This document shows, one piece after another, positions 45,702-56,307 of a stretch of 64,000 nucleotides of DNA. This DNA is from Caryophanales bacterium (GTDB taxonomy: Bacteria > Bacillota_I > Bacilli_A > Izemoplasmatales > UBA1188), in contig JACKCW010000002.1 of NCBI GenBank assembly GCA_020633845.1, forward strand, positions 62,001-126,000, given 5' to 3'. Position 1 is the first letter of the stretch; the number at the start of each line of letters is the position of its first letter. The position numbers and the translations under genes were made by a program. A model generated the notes under the pieces. The model was not told where the DNA came from and searched no databases. It saw only the letters and a program-made list of their open reading frames with translations.

Positions 45702-47926
45702 GATATCACCCCGTAATCCTTCGCCTTAATAATGCTACCGTTATACGAATAATCGCTATTGGTATAATTCACGATTATTTCAACGCCGTTATCATAAGCA
45801 TTTACCACCACTCCAGGTGACAAGACAACTCTTGATACAAGCGAAGCGTTTATGACATTTTTAAGCGCATCATTAACGTACTTATAATAAAGTTCAATAG
45901 CCGGATCGATTGAAGTGAATTTACTGGAATAAATATATTCAAGAGGAGTTTCTAAGAAAAGCGAAGATGATTTATCAGTAACGATAAACGAAAGGTAAAC
46001 GTTATAATCTACAAGACGAAGCAGTTCGTCCTTAGCGTTTGAATAGAAATTGGCGTTAGTCGAATAAATCGGGAAGAAACCGTTTAAGGCAATCGTAATA
46101 AACGGAACGGTATCGTCGAAAGTGATATATTGACTTGAATAAAGATCCGCATCAAAATAGGCGTCAAGATTATTGAATAAATATGCGTTAGGCGAATAAA
46201 GACCGATATTTTCTTCGCTAGATAATATGGAAGCGTAAGCCTCAATCATATCTGATCTGGTCGTGGATGCGTTATAGTCTCCGTAAAGAAGACTACCGAG
46301 TGACGATATCGCTAAAGAATCAATCCCGTAAGATGAAAGGGAGGATGCACTATTTTGATACAGAGACAAAGTCTTTTCAATAGAAAGAAGATATGACTCG
46401 CTGCCGGCGTCTTCATAAATGTAGGTCTGCATATTTATTTTTTTTGCGAGGTCGCTATAAGAAGAATAGCCGCTTGATTTGTTTGATGCTTTAGTGTAGT
46501 CAGTCTCAAAATACAAATTTTCAAGAAGCGACTGTAGTTCTTCAATGTCGTCTTTGTTGCCAAGACTTTTTGCGACTTTATTATAAAGAGGAGCACTCCA
46601 GGAGTAACCTCTCGCAGTGAAACCATTCACGAGTCCAGTTATGTTGTATATACCTTCTTCTTTTAAAGTATTGATAATTTCAATATATTCTTTGAATGTC
46701 GTCATTAAGGATCTTTCATTAAAGAAATCGCCTTTGGAAATCTCCAAGCCGACCGTCTCTAAAAGCAGGGGAGTATCAGTTATTGTAGAGCTTTTTTTAT
46801 TCATGCCGGTCGATTCTAGATATATAGCATATTCTTTCGCCATCCCGACATAATTGGCATCGTCATCATTTAAAACCGTGTATTTTATCTCAATATCGAA
46901 TTCGTTTTTTTCATCTTGAAGCAGATAAATAGTTGTTCCATTTTTATCAATCGGTTGGCTATATCTTTTTCGATAGACAAAAGTCGGGAATACCGTTGTG
47001 TAATCCAAATTGGAAACACCGGCATAATAAACATTTAAAATACCATATTCGCTGCCGTTTATAATGTTCGCAAAGATGGCATTTTGGTTGATTCCGTGGA
47101 CAAATCCGAAAACTGGCAGGGAAAGGGAAGCACCATTTTGAGCGATTGAGTTCATATCAGAAGAATTTACATAGGTGATATCTCTTCCATAAAATTCTTT
47201 TTCATAATTGGCATAAATATTATTTTTGGCATCTTTGTATCTGACAAGCGCGCCGACCCCATCCGGAATAAATACATATCCCGGTGTTGACGAGTTGCCA
47301 ACCGCGCCGAAGAAAGGGTAGACCACCAAAGAGCCAATTAGATAGTCGCCTTCCATAATTGAAGTATAAGGCACATCAACTCTGATTCCGTCTGCTTCAA
47401 AATATAAATTAAAATCAAGGGAGATACCGGAATTACCGAAGTAAATGTGAGACAAAAGTGCGTTATTCTCTTCAGTAATGGTTATAACAGTACTATCACT
47501 AGTTAAAAGGTTTTCTTCATATTCTTTACCGTCTTCATCAAAGTAATATAGCCATAAAGCCGAAGTAGCTTTCTTTCGCCAGCTGGTATTAAGTTTCGGT
47601 CCGTCGCTTCCCACTGTAGAAGACCAGATATAGCCGTTTTCGTTCACAAAGGCAAAGGCCAAAGACGAAGGATCATAGTAAACGGACCCGATAACAGTAT
47701 TAATTACACTATAAGAATCATCAATCTCAATCAGATTTTCCGCCACGGTTAAATCATCAACCTGGGTATAACGGTTGGAGTTTTTATATTCTGTGACCTC
47801 GTCAAAAGAAGTGAGAGATGTCTCGCTTAAGTTTAAAACCAATCCTTTTACTATCGGATAGGATAAAGATAGAATTAAGATAAAGACCAGTGATAAAAGA
47901 ATCAGTCTTATTTTTCTATTAGGCAC
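45698..47926 (-). CDS. DUF5696 membrane-anchored protein, candidate glycan-active or glycan-binding
   Basis: A 742-residue protein with one N-terminal signal anchor (about 6-30) and a large extracytoplasmic part. Residues about 60-350 look like a beta-sandwich (alternating strands, many aromatic and Asn/Ser residues, YVFIPDGVGALVRYKD). Residues about 370-640 alternate helices and strands like a TIM-barrel glycosidase, and the last 60 form strands. It matches what I know of DUF5696 proteins found beside sugar permeases in Firmicutes; no activity is established to my knowledge. GTG start, with a strong GGAGGTG seven bases upstream. It overlaps its neighbours by 8 and 4 bases. Confidence 0.7.
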   Translation of the reverse strand: MPNRKIRLILLSLVFILILSLSYPIVKGLVLNLSETSLTSFDEVTEYKNSNRYTQVDDLTVAENLIEIDDSYSVINTVIGSVYYDPSSLAFAFVNENGYIWSSTVGSDGPKLNTSWRKKATSALWLYYFDEDGKEYEENLLTSDSTVITITEENNALLSHIYFGNSGISLDFNLYFEADGIRVDVPYTSIMEGDYLIGSLVVYPFFGAVGNSSTPGYVFIPDGVGALVRYKDAKNNIYANYEKEFYGRDITYVNSSDMNSIAQNGASLSLPVFGFVHGINQNAIFANIINGSEYGILNVYYAGVSNLDYTTVFPTFVYRKRYSQPIDKNGTTIYLLQDEKNEFDIEIKYTVLNDDDANYVGMAKEYAIYLESTGMNKKSSTITDTPLLLETVGLEISKGDFFNERSLMTTFKEYIEIINTLKEEGIYNITGLVNGFTARGYSWSAPLYNKVAKSLGNKDDIEELQSLLENLYFETDYTKASNKSSGYSSYSDLAKKINMQTYIYEDAGSESYLLSIEKTLSLYQNSASSLSSYGIDSLAISSLGSLLYGDYNASTTRSDMIEAYASILSSEENIGLYSPNAYLFNNLDAYFDADLYSSQYITFDDTVPFITIALNGFFPIYSTNANFYSNAKDELLRLVDYNVYLSFIVTDKSSSLFLETPLEYIYSSKFTSIDPAIELYYKYVNDALKNVINASLVSRVVLSPGVVVNAYDNGVEIIVNYTNSDYSYNGSIIKAKDYGVIS

Positions 47927-50000
47927 GATAAGACACCTCCTTTATTACCGAAGTAATGAAGTCAATAAGCTGAGAAAGGAATGTATAGATCAGAAGCACG
48001 AAAAGAATGAGAATAATCATCGCAAATGCAGTTAGAAGAATGCACTTCACTGTTTCCCAAAAACCATAGTTGTGAATTTGGCTTATAGACATAATTAGCA
48101 GAATCACACACCAAGAAATAATTATGAATAAATATATTTGATATATAATCAGTTCGTTATAAGTTAAAAAGTGGGAAAGAAGAGTAAGAGGAAGAATGAA
48201 AATGATAAAAGGCATTAAAGAATAAACTGTTGATATGAATATGTCTTTAAGTTTTCCTTCACCATCATTTAATGTGGAAATAAAATAGTTACATACCACA
48301 AAAAGAAGAATTAAACCAACAGCACTGACAATATTCATTAATGCGCCCTGCCGGCCTTGATCGGTTTTAAAAAGGAAGCCGGTCGCATAAAGATTAACGA
48401 TATACACGATAACAAAAATAACCAAAACAATGGCGGCTGATAGAACACTGGCCCTCTTCTTTCTTTTTATGCCGTAGAAGGTATCGGATGGGTGCTTGAT
48501 AATATGGAATGAATAAGCACATTCAGAAACTAACTTATTTTCTCTTATTTTTTCTCTAAACTTTCTAATCGGCGCATAGAAATTAGTTTTCTTTTTTAAG
48601 AATCCATTCGCGATTCCTAGGGCGATAAGTGCGATAATAATCGCAAAAATTGCTACGCTATTATCTTGAATAAATACATTTCTTATTTCCCAATAAGCAT
48701 CCGAATAACCGTTATAGTCCTTGGCGAGACGGAATTCTTCTAGTGCTTCACTAAAATAACCTTCCTTGTATAAAGCCATTCCGAGAGCGCTATGAGCCTT
48801 GGCGAATGAGGTATTTTGTCTTATTATTTCTTCCCAAACCGGTTTTGATTCATCATATTTACCTTCGTTATATAAAGATACGGCTTGATGAACTAAATTC
48901 ACAAAAACAGTTTTTTGATATACCTGAACATTGTTATATTTACTATCAATGATATATATCGTATCGTTTTCATCAACCGCAATGCCTGATGAGCCGCTTG
49001 TGAGCCCTAAAACCTGAGTTTGTGCTTCATCTTTCGTTGAAAAGGCGAATAAAAGGCTGCCGTTTCTATCATATTCAAATACCTCGCCGTCTTCAGACAC
49101 GGCATAGATATAATTATTGCTGCTCATAGTTATATCCATAAGAGTAACGGACGGATAATAGGTATCATCGGTGAAAGTGTTGATTCCGTCGATATTAAGA
49201 CGTTTGATCGTTTCGGTGTTTTGGGTTGAGTTAATGGTCAGGACAGATGACTTTTCACCAAGAGCGACATTAAGCGGCGATGCCGGTTGGGTAGATGCTA
49301 CTCCTTCATCCCCAAAAAATAGATTGTACATAATGGTTCTAAAAGAACGGCTAACCGTATTGATTCCGAGAAAGCCGATAAATTCGCCGGCATAATTGAC
49401 TTCAATTACTCCGGTTGTTGTGCCCTCGCCGATAATATATAAAGTTCCATTGGATTGAACCGCGACTTTAATCGGAATAAAAGGAGTATCGGTTCCATAT
49501 AACTGCGAAGTAGGTTTTTCGACCATCATTTCTACGTTGTCTTCGCTATCGACTTTATATACGGCATAGTTGCCTTTATCGGCAATATAAATATAATTTT
49601 CGTCCGCGAAAACGCCGGTAGGATTTGAAAGTGAAATTGTTTCTCCGTCATAATTTAGACGTCTAATTATCCTAATAACGTTCCCGTTTTTATCGGAGAC
49701 AAAAACCATTTTGGCTGAACTGTTCGCCACATAAAAATAACCATCTAAATAAAATATATCCTGAGCTCCGGATAATTCCAGTTCTTCGCCTTCGTATGTG
49801 AAGGTAATAACTCCAACCGGGACAAAGGCCGTTTGGGTTTTTACAAGACGGCTGTCGGTTCCAAGCGTGTAGGTTTCATAAGGAACACTATAAGTCTCAC
49901 TGTTCATTGCCCTAACCAAAATACCGTTTTCAAGGGCTCTAAAAAGGAAAAGGGATAATATAACAAATAAGGATAGAAGAATTTTCGTCATTTTTTTCAT
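47919..50000 (-). CDS. NHL beta-propeller / TPR / Yip1-domain membrane protein
   Basis: A 693-residue three-part protein. After a signal helix (about 5-25) comes a propeller of NHL-like repeats (about 55-370; repeated pattern such as GVFADENYIYIADKGNYAVYKVD and GIAVDENDTIYIIDSKYNNVQVY). Next is a pair of TPR units (about 375-445; AVSLYNEGKYDESKPVWEEI, ALGMALYKEGYFSEALEEF), a membrane helix near 455, and a Yip1-type domain with about five helices (about 510-690). The propeller and TPR would be outside. It may organise or sense the surface glycan machinery; the role is unknown. It overlaps the DUF5696 gene by eight bases. Confidence 0.75.
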   Translation of the reverse strand: MKKMTKILLSLFVILSLFLFRALENGILVRAMNSETYSVPYETYTLGTDSRLVKTQTAFVPVGVITFTYEGEELELSGAQDIFYLDGYFYVANSSAKMVFVSDKNGNVIRIIRRLNYDGETISLSNPTGVFADENYIYIADKGNYAVYKVDSEDNVEMMVEKPTSQLYGTDTPFIPIKVAVQSNGTLYIIGEGTTTGVIEVNYAGEFIGFLGINTVSRSFRTIMYNLFFGDEGVASTQPASPLNVALGEKSSVLTINSTQNTETIKRLNIDGINTFTDDTYYPSVTLMDITMSSNNYIYAVSEDGEVFEYDRNGSLLFAFSTKDEAQTQVLGLTSGSSGIAVDENDTIYIIDSKYNNVQVYQKTVFVNLVHQAVSLYNEGKYDESKPVWEEIIRQNTSFAKAHSALGMALYKEGYFSEALEEFRLAKDYNGYSDAYWEIRNVFIQDNSVAIFAIIIALIALGIANGFLKKKTNFYAPIRKFREKIRENKLVSECAYSFHIIKHPSDTFYGIKRKKRASVLSAAIVLVIFVIVYIVNLYATGFLFKTDQGRQGALMNIVSAVGLILLFVVCNYFISTLNDGEGKLKDIFISTVYSLMPFIIFILPLTLLSHFLTYNELIIYQIYLFIIISWCVILLIMSISQIHNYGFWETVKCILLTAFAMIILILFVLLIYTFLSQLIDFITSVIKEVSYRA

Positions 50001-50012
50001 TATTCTTTCCCC

Positions 50013-50903
50013 CTATTTGATTCCCGAATGAGCCATGGTATTCATTACCCGGCTTTGGAGGAAAATGAAAATAATTAGGTTAGGCAGGAACATAATAAGA
50101 GTGGCAGCGGCAGCCATTCCTTTACCGGCGACGGTATTTGATGAGGTAGAAAGAGTGGACATGTAATAAGCAAATGTCTTAAGCTGTTCCGAATTAACAT
50201 AGATAGACGAGGTTTCAATATTGTTCCACGCAGTTTGAAAAGCGAGAATTGCGACCGTTGCAATTGCCGGTTTAATTAACGGAAGAACGATTCTTAAGTA
50301 AATCTGAAAATCGTTGGCCCCATCAATCCTGGCGGCTTCGATTAGTTCATCCGGAATATCGTCGATAAACTGTTTTATAAGAAATAACCCGACCGGAATT
50401 ACTAAAAGCGGGATAATGTTTACCCAGAAGGTATCAATTAATCCGAAGGCGTCAATTATGACGTAACGCGGAATTGATACAGCTGTCCCGACAAACATTA
50501 AAGCGATAGTATTGACTTCAAAAATTACATTTTTTATATGGAAACGCATTTTTGATAAAGCGAAACCGGTGATTGAGGAAAGGAAAATCGAAAGGAATAC
50601 CACAACTACCGTGATAATTATTGAGTTAAAGAGATACCTTGAAATCGGAATTGAAGTCGAAGAATAAGTCCTAAAAAGTTCGATAAAATTATCAAATGTC
50701 GGTCTGGTCACAAAAAATCTCGGCGGATATTGAATAAGTTCGTCAAACGGCTTAAAAGCTTGGTTGAAGATGTAAAGAAGCGGTAAAAGCATGAATGCTA
50801 TTATCGGCAAAATAAGAATGAGTAGCGGCAGTTGATCGATTTTGAATCTTCTCGGATTGGTTTTTACTATCACCTGATGGTGATGAATTCTCTTCTTTTT
50901 CAT
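50013..50903 (-). CDS. Sugar ABC transporter permease (MalG-like), first pair
   Basis: A 296-residue permease with six helices. EAA loop [28 protein letters not shown]-terminus [14 protein letters not shown]. Its ATG overlaps the stop of its partner by four bases. It belongs to the set formed with the 980-residue binding protein directly upstream. ATPase supplied from elsewhere, as for the other importers in this window. Confidence 0.88.
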   Translation of the reverse strand: MKKKRIHHHQVIVKTNPRRFKIDQLPLLILILPIIAFMLLPLLYIFNQAFKPFDELIQYPPRFFVTRPTFDNFIELFRTYSSTSIPISRYLFNSIIITVVVVFLSIFLSSITGFALSKMRFHIKNVIFEVNTIALMFVGTAVSIPRYVIIDAFGLIDTFWVNIIPLLVIPVGLFLIKQFIDDIPDELIEAARIDGANDFQIYLRIVLPLIKPAIATVAILAFQTAWNNIETSSIYVNSEQLKTFAYYMSTLSTSSNTVAGKGMAAAATLIMFLPNLIIFIFLQSRVMNTMAHSGIK

Positions 50904-51844
50904 GATTTTTTATCTCCGAAAAGAGTAAATGCCAATTTAGAAAGCAGATAAATAAGCGCCAGAAGAAAGACGGATAAGGCTGCCGCATAGCCCATATCGT
51001 ATCTTTGAAAGGCGTAGTCTTCAATATGATTGACAATTAAAGAACCGGCATACTGCGGGGTTGGATTGGATCCGGATAGTTGAACCCCAATAGCGCCGGC
51101 ACTAAAAGTGCCCACAATCGACATAACCGCGCCAAACAACATCTGCGGTTTCATCGAAGGAATGGTAATATAAATAATTTCTTGGAAACGGTTTTTAATG
51201 CCGTCCATATAGGCTGCCTCATATAAATCAGGCGAAATAGATAAAATACCCGCAAGCATAGATAAAAAGCCAAGGCCCATACTGCTCCATAAGGCAACGA
51301 TAATCATAATCGGCAAAAGATAAGTCGTAGATTGAAGCCAAATAATCGGTTCAGCAATTAGATTCATGCTCAGAAGCAGATTGTTTAAATACCCTTCGGC
51401 ATCACCCGCGAAGATTATTTTCCAAACCACGCTCATTGTTACGCCGGCGGTTAATGACGGCGAATAAATAATGACCGCGAGAACGGTTCTTAAACCTCTT
51501 GGAAACTGCGATAAAACCCAAGCTAGGAAGAAAGATAAAATATACCCGCAAGGTCCGACAATAAAAGCGAAGGTTATCGTGTTAGGAAGGATATATTTCA
51601 TGAATTCGACATCGGTCGTCAAAAGGTATACATAATTTCTAAGTCCGGCCCAAGTCGGTGAAGAAATCATATCATAATCGGTAAATGAAAGCCATATCGC
51701 CACAATTATCGGTGCGATAATAAAAATAATAAATAAAATAATGTAAGGAGCGCTAAAAAGATAAGCCAGTTTACTGTCTTTTTTAAATAATATTTTCTCT
51801 TTGGAAAAGAATTTTTTTATTTTGAGAGAACCGTTTTTTTCCAT
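50900..51844 (-). CDS. Sugar ABC transporter permease (MalF-like), first pair
   Basis: A 314-residue permease with six helices and a variant EAA loop, [31 protein letters not shown] at 51859 would extend the frame by five codons into the binding-protein gene. GGGGG stands eight bases before ATG 51842-51844, which is therefore preferred and leaves a two-base gap after the upstream stop. It forms the channel with the next gene. Confidence 0.86.
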   Translation of the reverse strand: MEKNGSLKIKKFFSKEKILFKKDSKLAYLFSAPYIILFIIFIIAPIIVAIWLSFTDYDMISSPTWAGLRNYVYLLTTDVEFMKYILPNTITFAFIVGPCGYILSFFLAWVLSQFPRGLRTVLAVIIYSPSLTAGVTMSVVWKIIFAGDAEGYLNNLLLSMNLIAEPIIWLQSTTYLLPIMIIVALWSSMGLGFLSMLAGILSISPDLYEAAYMDGIKNRFQEIIYITIPSMKPQMLFGAVMSIVGTFSAGAIGVQLSGSNPTPQYAGSLIVNHIEDYAFQRYDMGYAAALSVFLLALIYLLSKLAFTLFGDKKS

Positions 51845-51846
51845 CG

Positions 51847-54789
51847 TCAGTTCCCCCACCAGCCGCTGATTTTTTGCGCAGAAGGTATGTTAGTATCTCT
51901 TAATTTATTCCCGGCTGAATCATAATAACCGAATTGCGTCAGCTTTCTTTTTAACTCCCGATTGATTCTAATCGAAGAGTCAGATATTTCAGATCGGATA
52001 TTATCGTCGTCGTATACAACCGCGTTCCAAATATTGGATATTTCTCTTTCAATAATATAAGAACCCGGTATCTTCGGCACTTCTTTTAAATATTCCCATT
52101 GTTCAAGTATGACTTCTTTATCGTCACTATCCCAGTTAGAATCGCTGAAAGCCTCAAGGTTAGCTGTATTCCAAAGATAAGCTTCTCCATAAGTGTTCAC
52201 AAGAAGATTTGAATAAAGCACCTGAGTCTCGGTACTTGACCACCACTTAAGGAATTCCCATGCTTCTTCTTTTTTATCGCTTTTTTCAAAAATCATCATC
52301 GACTGCTGAGCGCCAGACATATAACGGTAAACCTCACCGTCTCTTTCAACTCCCGGCACTACCGATATACCCCAAAGTCCGGATAATTCCGGCGCTCCGT
52401 TTAGTAATTGAAGATAAGTCCCGAAATCGGCGATGCCGATAGGAATCGTTCCATATCTGAATTCATTGAAAAAGCTTGTGACGTTATAGGTTAGACCATA
52501 TTCTTTATAAAGATCGGTCATAAAGGTAATCGCTTCAATCGTGTTTTCCGAGTCGATTCCGGAACTCATTCCGTCATCAGCGTAAAGGCTTCCGCCGAAT
52601 TGATAAATAAAAGGAGATGTAGAATCAAAAGATTTTGTTGAAGACGAAGAGGAAAGAGGAATATAAAAACTCATTCCGTATCTCTCAAGAGTCGGAAGCA
52701 TATCAATCACATCATCCCAGGTGTCAGGAACTGATAAACCTAAAAAGTCGAGAATATCTTTCCGGTAAAAGAGCACATAAAAATTCTCAGTTTCCGGAAG
52801 AGAATAGAGCGCATCATCATAAATTCCCGGAATGAGTTGTTCCGGGTTAAAAACGCTCACAACGTCTTCTAAATCACTAAAATTTCTAAGATCATATAAG
52901 GCGCCTCTCATACCGAACTCATTCGGTATCCAGGCAGAAACCCCGAGAGCGATATCCGGTTGTTCGTCGGCGGCGTTAGCCAAAATCAATTTTCCTTCGT
53001 CGCTCATCAGCGATATTTTAACCTTGATCCCGGTTTCTTCGGTGAAACTGGCGTCGGCCAACTCTTGAAGTTGATCGACATATATTCTTGATCTGTTAAC
53101 CCAGATTTCGAGCTCATCTTCATCGCCCTCATCATTTAATGAAGGGTCAAAGAAGGAAGAGAAAAATCTTTCAATGGATACCCAAACCTTGCTGAAGAAA
53201 TTCGCATTGGCTTCCGGGAGATTTTCTTCCTGGTCGTCTGTGTAAATAAAGAAAGAGTCAATTTCCATCGGCTGTTCGGTTATTGAGTCGATTCTAGCCG
53301 CTAGAATTTGTGCGGCGCAACTGTCGCCTTCGGATAAAAGACCAAGTTTTCTCGGCAGTTCGTTGACATCGCTTAATATTTTATTTATGTAATTGATAAC
53401 CGTCTCCATGTCTCTTGTTTCATAAGACGTTTTTGTAAAACCGCTAATGGATTGAATGTATTCAATCATATCGTATAGTTCCGCTTTCCAACCGTTTAAT
53501 TCATCGATTAGATTAGGAAAATATGAAAGCATATCCCAGTCAATGCCTTTATCAGTATTGTTTCCGGTTATTTTTTTAATGTTTAATCCAAGAGTATTCA
53601 TTTCCTCGGTTATTTCCGTTAAACAAGTAGAAAGCGGTTCAAAAAGCGAGGAGTCTACCTCAAGAGTAATATAGTTGGTTCCTTCTTCAAGATACACTTT
53701 AAGTTCTTCACCGCTAAATGATTTTATCGATGAATTCTGCCACTTGGAATTATAAGAGAAAATAACATGTTTAGCCTCTTCATAAGGGATTTCGCCATTC
53801 ACGTAAAGTGTTCTGTAGGAAGAATTATACCTATTTGACTGAAGTACTTTAAAAGCTAAATTATAATATCCGGAGCCGCTTACTTCTACTTTCCAGGTGA
53901 CACTGTCTCCGGCTTCGCTATAAGATCCGTCGCCGATGATGTTTAATTTCTTTTTGGTGATGCTAAATGGGAGGACACCTAAATCTCTGGAAGAGGATAT
54001 GGAGATGGTAGTCGAATTCTTGTATTCCATGTTTTCTGCTTCGTACCTGTCTAAAGTCGAAACGGAATTATCGGTATATAAAGCTAAATAATCGCTATAC
54101 GAAACATAAGTGCTTTTTGGAGAAACGTAAATATTTCCAAGCATTAGTTCTCCGTCAAGTTTTTCAAAAGTAATCGTGTTTTGTCCGGCTTCTAGAAGAA
54201 ACAAATTCCCGCCGAAATACAATCTTGATCCGTCTCTTAAAGGAGCCTTTTGCCAGGTTCTATAAGCTTCTTGTAAGATGTTAACGTCATTACCATATCT
54301 ATCCTGAGTAGGAGTATCGCTTTCTTCGCTCCATAATGAAGAGAGCACAATTTGATTCGCTTCATCGTATTGAAGTTCATCGTTTATCAAAACGGACAAC
54401 TCAATATCGGTTATCGAATCAGTTAAAGAATAATAATCAAAATAGATCTGGTAAAGACCTTTTTCACTGACATTTACGTTAATGCTTATACTGCTGTAGT
54501 CATCCCAAAGGACAGCCTTAGAATTATATCCTTCTTTATTTTCTGAAGTAACTAGGTCAAGAGAAGTATCAAACTCACTGGCTTCAATAATATAACTACC
54601 ATTTACATCTTCGTATGCTTCGTTTTCCGATAAAAAAGAAGAGTACTCGCCGCTAACCTGACTAGTCGAAAGACTGGCCTCTTCCGGGTCAGAACTTACG
54701 TTGCTGTTAACAAGATTTCCCGAGATAATAAGCGCAGTAATAACGATTACTAGCACGAGAAGCGTGATGAGTACTCTTCTTTTTTTCAT
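51847..54789 (-). CDS. Large modular solute-binding protein with N-terminal beta-sandwich modules
   Basis: A 980-residue exported protein anchored by an N-terminal hydrophobic segment (about 7-28, no lipobox cysteine). Two carbohydrate-binding-like beta-sandwich modules (about 45-225 and 235-400; the second begins [11 protein letters not shown], in the style of CBM6/CBM35) are followed by a helical stretch (about 405-520). A complete family 1 solute-binding domain comes last (about 565-980; [32 protein letters not shown]). Typical binding proteins are 400-500 residues, so this one combines glycan capture and delivery to the permeases encoded next. It is five bases downstream of a second, normal-size binding protein. 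Confidence 0.8.
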   Translation of the reverse strand: MKKRRVLITLLVLVIVITALIISGNLVNSNVSSDPEEASLSTSQVSGEYSSFLSENEAYEDVNGSYIIEASEFDTSLDLVTSENKEGYNSKAVLWDDYSSISINVNVSEKGLYQIYFDYYSLTDSITDIELSVLINDELQYDEANQIVLSSLWSEESDTPTQDRYGNDVNILQEAYRTWQKAPLRDGSRLYFGGNLFLLEAGQNTITFEKLDGELMLGNIYVSPKSTYVSYSDYLALYTDNSVSTLDRYEAENMEYKNSTTISISSSRDLGVLPFSITKKKLNIIGDGSYSEAGDSVTWKVEVSGSGYYNLAFKVLQSNRYNSSYRTLYVNGEIPYEEAKHVIFSYNSKWQNSSIKSFSGEELKVYLEEGTNYITLEVDSSLFEPLSTCLTEITEEMNTLGLNIKKITGNNTDKGIDWDMLSYFPNLIDELNGWKAELYDMIEYIQSISGFTKTSYETRDMETVINYINKILSDVNELPRKLGLLSEGDSCAAQILAARIDSITEQPMEIDSFFIYTDDQEENLPEANANFFSKVWVSIERFFSSFFDPSLNDEGDEDELEIWVNRSRIYVDQLQELADASFTEETGIKVKISLMSDEGKLILANAADEQPDIALGVSAWIPNEFGMRGALYDLRNFSDLEDVVSVFNPEQLIPGIYDDALYSLPETENFYVLFYRKDILDFLGLSVPDTWDDVIDMLPTLERYGMSFYIPLSSSSSTKSFDSTSPFIYQFGGSLYADDGMSSGIDSENTIEAITFMTDLYKEYGLTYNVTSFFNEFRYGTIPIGIADFGTYLQLLNGAPELSGLWGISVVPGVERDGEVYRYMSGAQQSMMIFEKSDKKEEAWEFLKWWSSTETQVLYSNLLVNTYGEAYLWNTANLEAFSDSNWDSDDKEVILEQWEYLKEVPKIPGSYIIEREISNIWNAVVYDDDNIRSEISDSSIRINRELKRKLTQFGYYDSAGNKLRDTNIPSAQKISGWWGN

Positions 54790-54793
54790 TTTT

Positions 54794-56284
54794 TTATCCT
54801 AATTTATTTAATGAAGCCTCCATTTTGGCTTTTGCTTCATTCATCAGCGAATTAGCTCTCGTGTTAAGTTCAGTCTTAACGTCGGCAATATTAACTTCGC
54901 CTGTCATAATTTTAATCATTTCTTGATACATTGTGCTTTCAGCATCATAGGTTCCGCTGTATCTTGCAGCGTTGTATCCCGGTAAATATTTTGGAGGTTC
55001 TACTATATAATTTCCGGCATTGATAATGTCTCTTAAATCGCTGAATGCTGTATATATATCAAAGAAATCATCCAAAAGGTCACTGTTTCCGGTCATTGGA
55101 GGGTAATTCACAAGATCCATTCCCTGATCCGAATACTGTTCGCCGAGAGCGATTCTTTCGGCATAGCCGTCATCGCCGTATCCCATCCATTTAGATAATA
55201 AATAAGCTTCATAAGGATGTTCGGTTGTGGAAGAAACGCAAAGGAAATCAAGAACGATAGGAACTCTTTTAACTCCGTTTACTACTGGAGTGCCGATAAA
55301 TGCATAATCGTCTTGCAGGTCGCCGTTATCAATTTTGGTTTGATAAGAACCGAAATCATAACTGTAAACGAATTTGCAAAGAATCTTTTCGTCATTAACA
55401 TAATCGGTAGTTCCAAAAATATCTTCCAGAACAATTGTCGATCCTTCCTGACTGGCTGCTGTTTGTAGGGCCTCAAGCACATATGATGTATCAGTTGCTA
55501 AGGTTCTATAAAGGTTAACGGCTTGAACGAATTCATCACTATCCAAATTGAATTTAGTGCCGTCGTAAGTCCACCAGCCGTAAGAAGTATTAAGCTGAGC
55601 CGGATACCAGTGAAGAATATGTTCTATTCCTTGCAGGCCGACTACGCCTTTCCCGGTTGTCGATGTATGGTTGGCAGCCGATTTGGTAGCCTCTAATAAA
55701 GCATCAAGAGTGGTAGCGGTTGTCGGAGCGTCTTCGTTCGCTTCATCATAAAGGGTTTCGTTTACTAAAAATCCCATATAGAAGATTGATTGTGGTAGAG
55801 CCATAACGTGTCCGTTATAGGTTGCAGCTGAGGTAATATCGCTGCTCATAGCTTGATATTCACTGTCACTTGCAACATATTGAGAAAGGTCTAAACACCA
55901 TTCATTGGTAATACAAAGAGGAATGTCGTCAGGTTGATAAACATCCGGAAGAGTTCCGACGCTGGCTCTTGCCGCTAGGAATTCATCCCAGTTTTGGTCG
56001 TTTTCAGTTCCCGGTTCTTTCGGTCTTTCAATAATATTCACGGTAATTCCCGGATAAGCTTGTTCAAATGCTTCCAGCATGTACCTGTCCATATTAGGGG
56101 TTTCGCTGTCAGCTGATCCTAAATCCCATGCCGCATAGGTCAATGTGCAAGATTCATATGCCTCGCCGGTAGTCGGGGAAATAAGTGTGCCGGTTGTCGT
56201 TTGGTTGTTAGTAGTGGTTGCACATCCGGTAAGTATTAATGTGAATACCGCAAGAACGGAAAACAACAGAAATTTCTTTTTCAT
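54794..56284 (-). CDS. Sugar-binding lipoprotein of normal size
   Basis: A 496-residue family 1 solute-binding lipoprotein (LTGC, Cys21) with a short Thr-rich linker and the binding domain starting SCTLTYAAWDLGSADSETPNMDRYMLEAF. It is the first structural gene after the LacI regulator (23-base gap) and precedes the modular binding protein. With two permease pairs downstream, each binding protein may serve one pair. Substrate inferred: sophoro-oligosaccharides or beta-1,2-glucan fragments. Confidence 0.85.
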   Translation of the reverse strand: MKKKFLLFSVLAVFTLILTGCATTTNNQTTTGTLISPTTGEAYESCTLTYAAWDLGSADSETPNMDRYMLEAFEQAYPGITVNIIERPKEPGTENDQNWDEFLAARASVGTLPDVYQPDDIPLCITNEWCLDLSQYVASDSEYQAMSSDITSAATYNGHVMALPQSIFYMGFLVNETLYDEANEDAPTTATTLDALLEATKSAANHTSTTGKGVVGLQGIEHILHWYPAQLNTSYGWWTYDGTKFNLDSDEFVQAVNLYRTLATDTSYVLEALQTAASQEGSTIVLEDIFGTTDYVNDEKILCKFVYSYDFGSYQTKIDNGDLQDDYAFIGTPVVNGVKRVPIVLDFLCVSSTTEHPYEAYLLSKWMGYGDDGYAERIALGEQYSDQGMDLVNYPPMTGNSDLLDDFFDIYTAFSDLRDIINAGNYIVEPPKYLPGYNAARYSGTYDAESTMYQEMIKIMTGEVNIADVKTELNTRANSLMNEAKAKMEASLNKLG

Positions 56285-56307
56285 TTTTTCTCCTTTTTTA
56301 TTAAATT

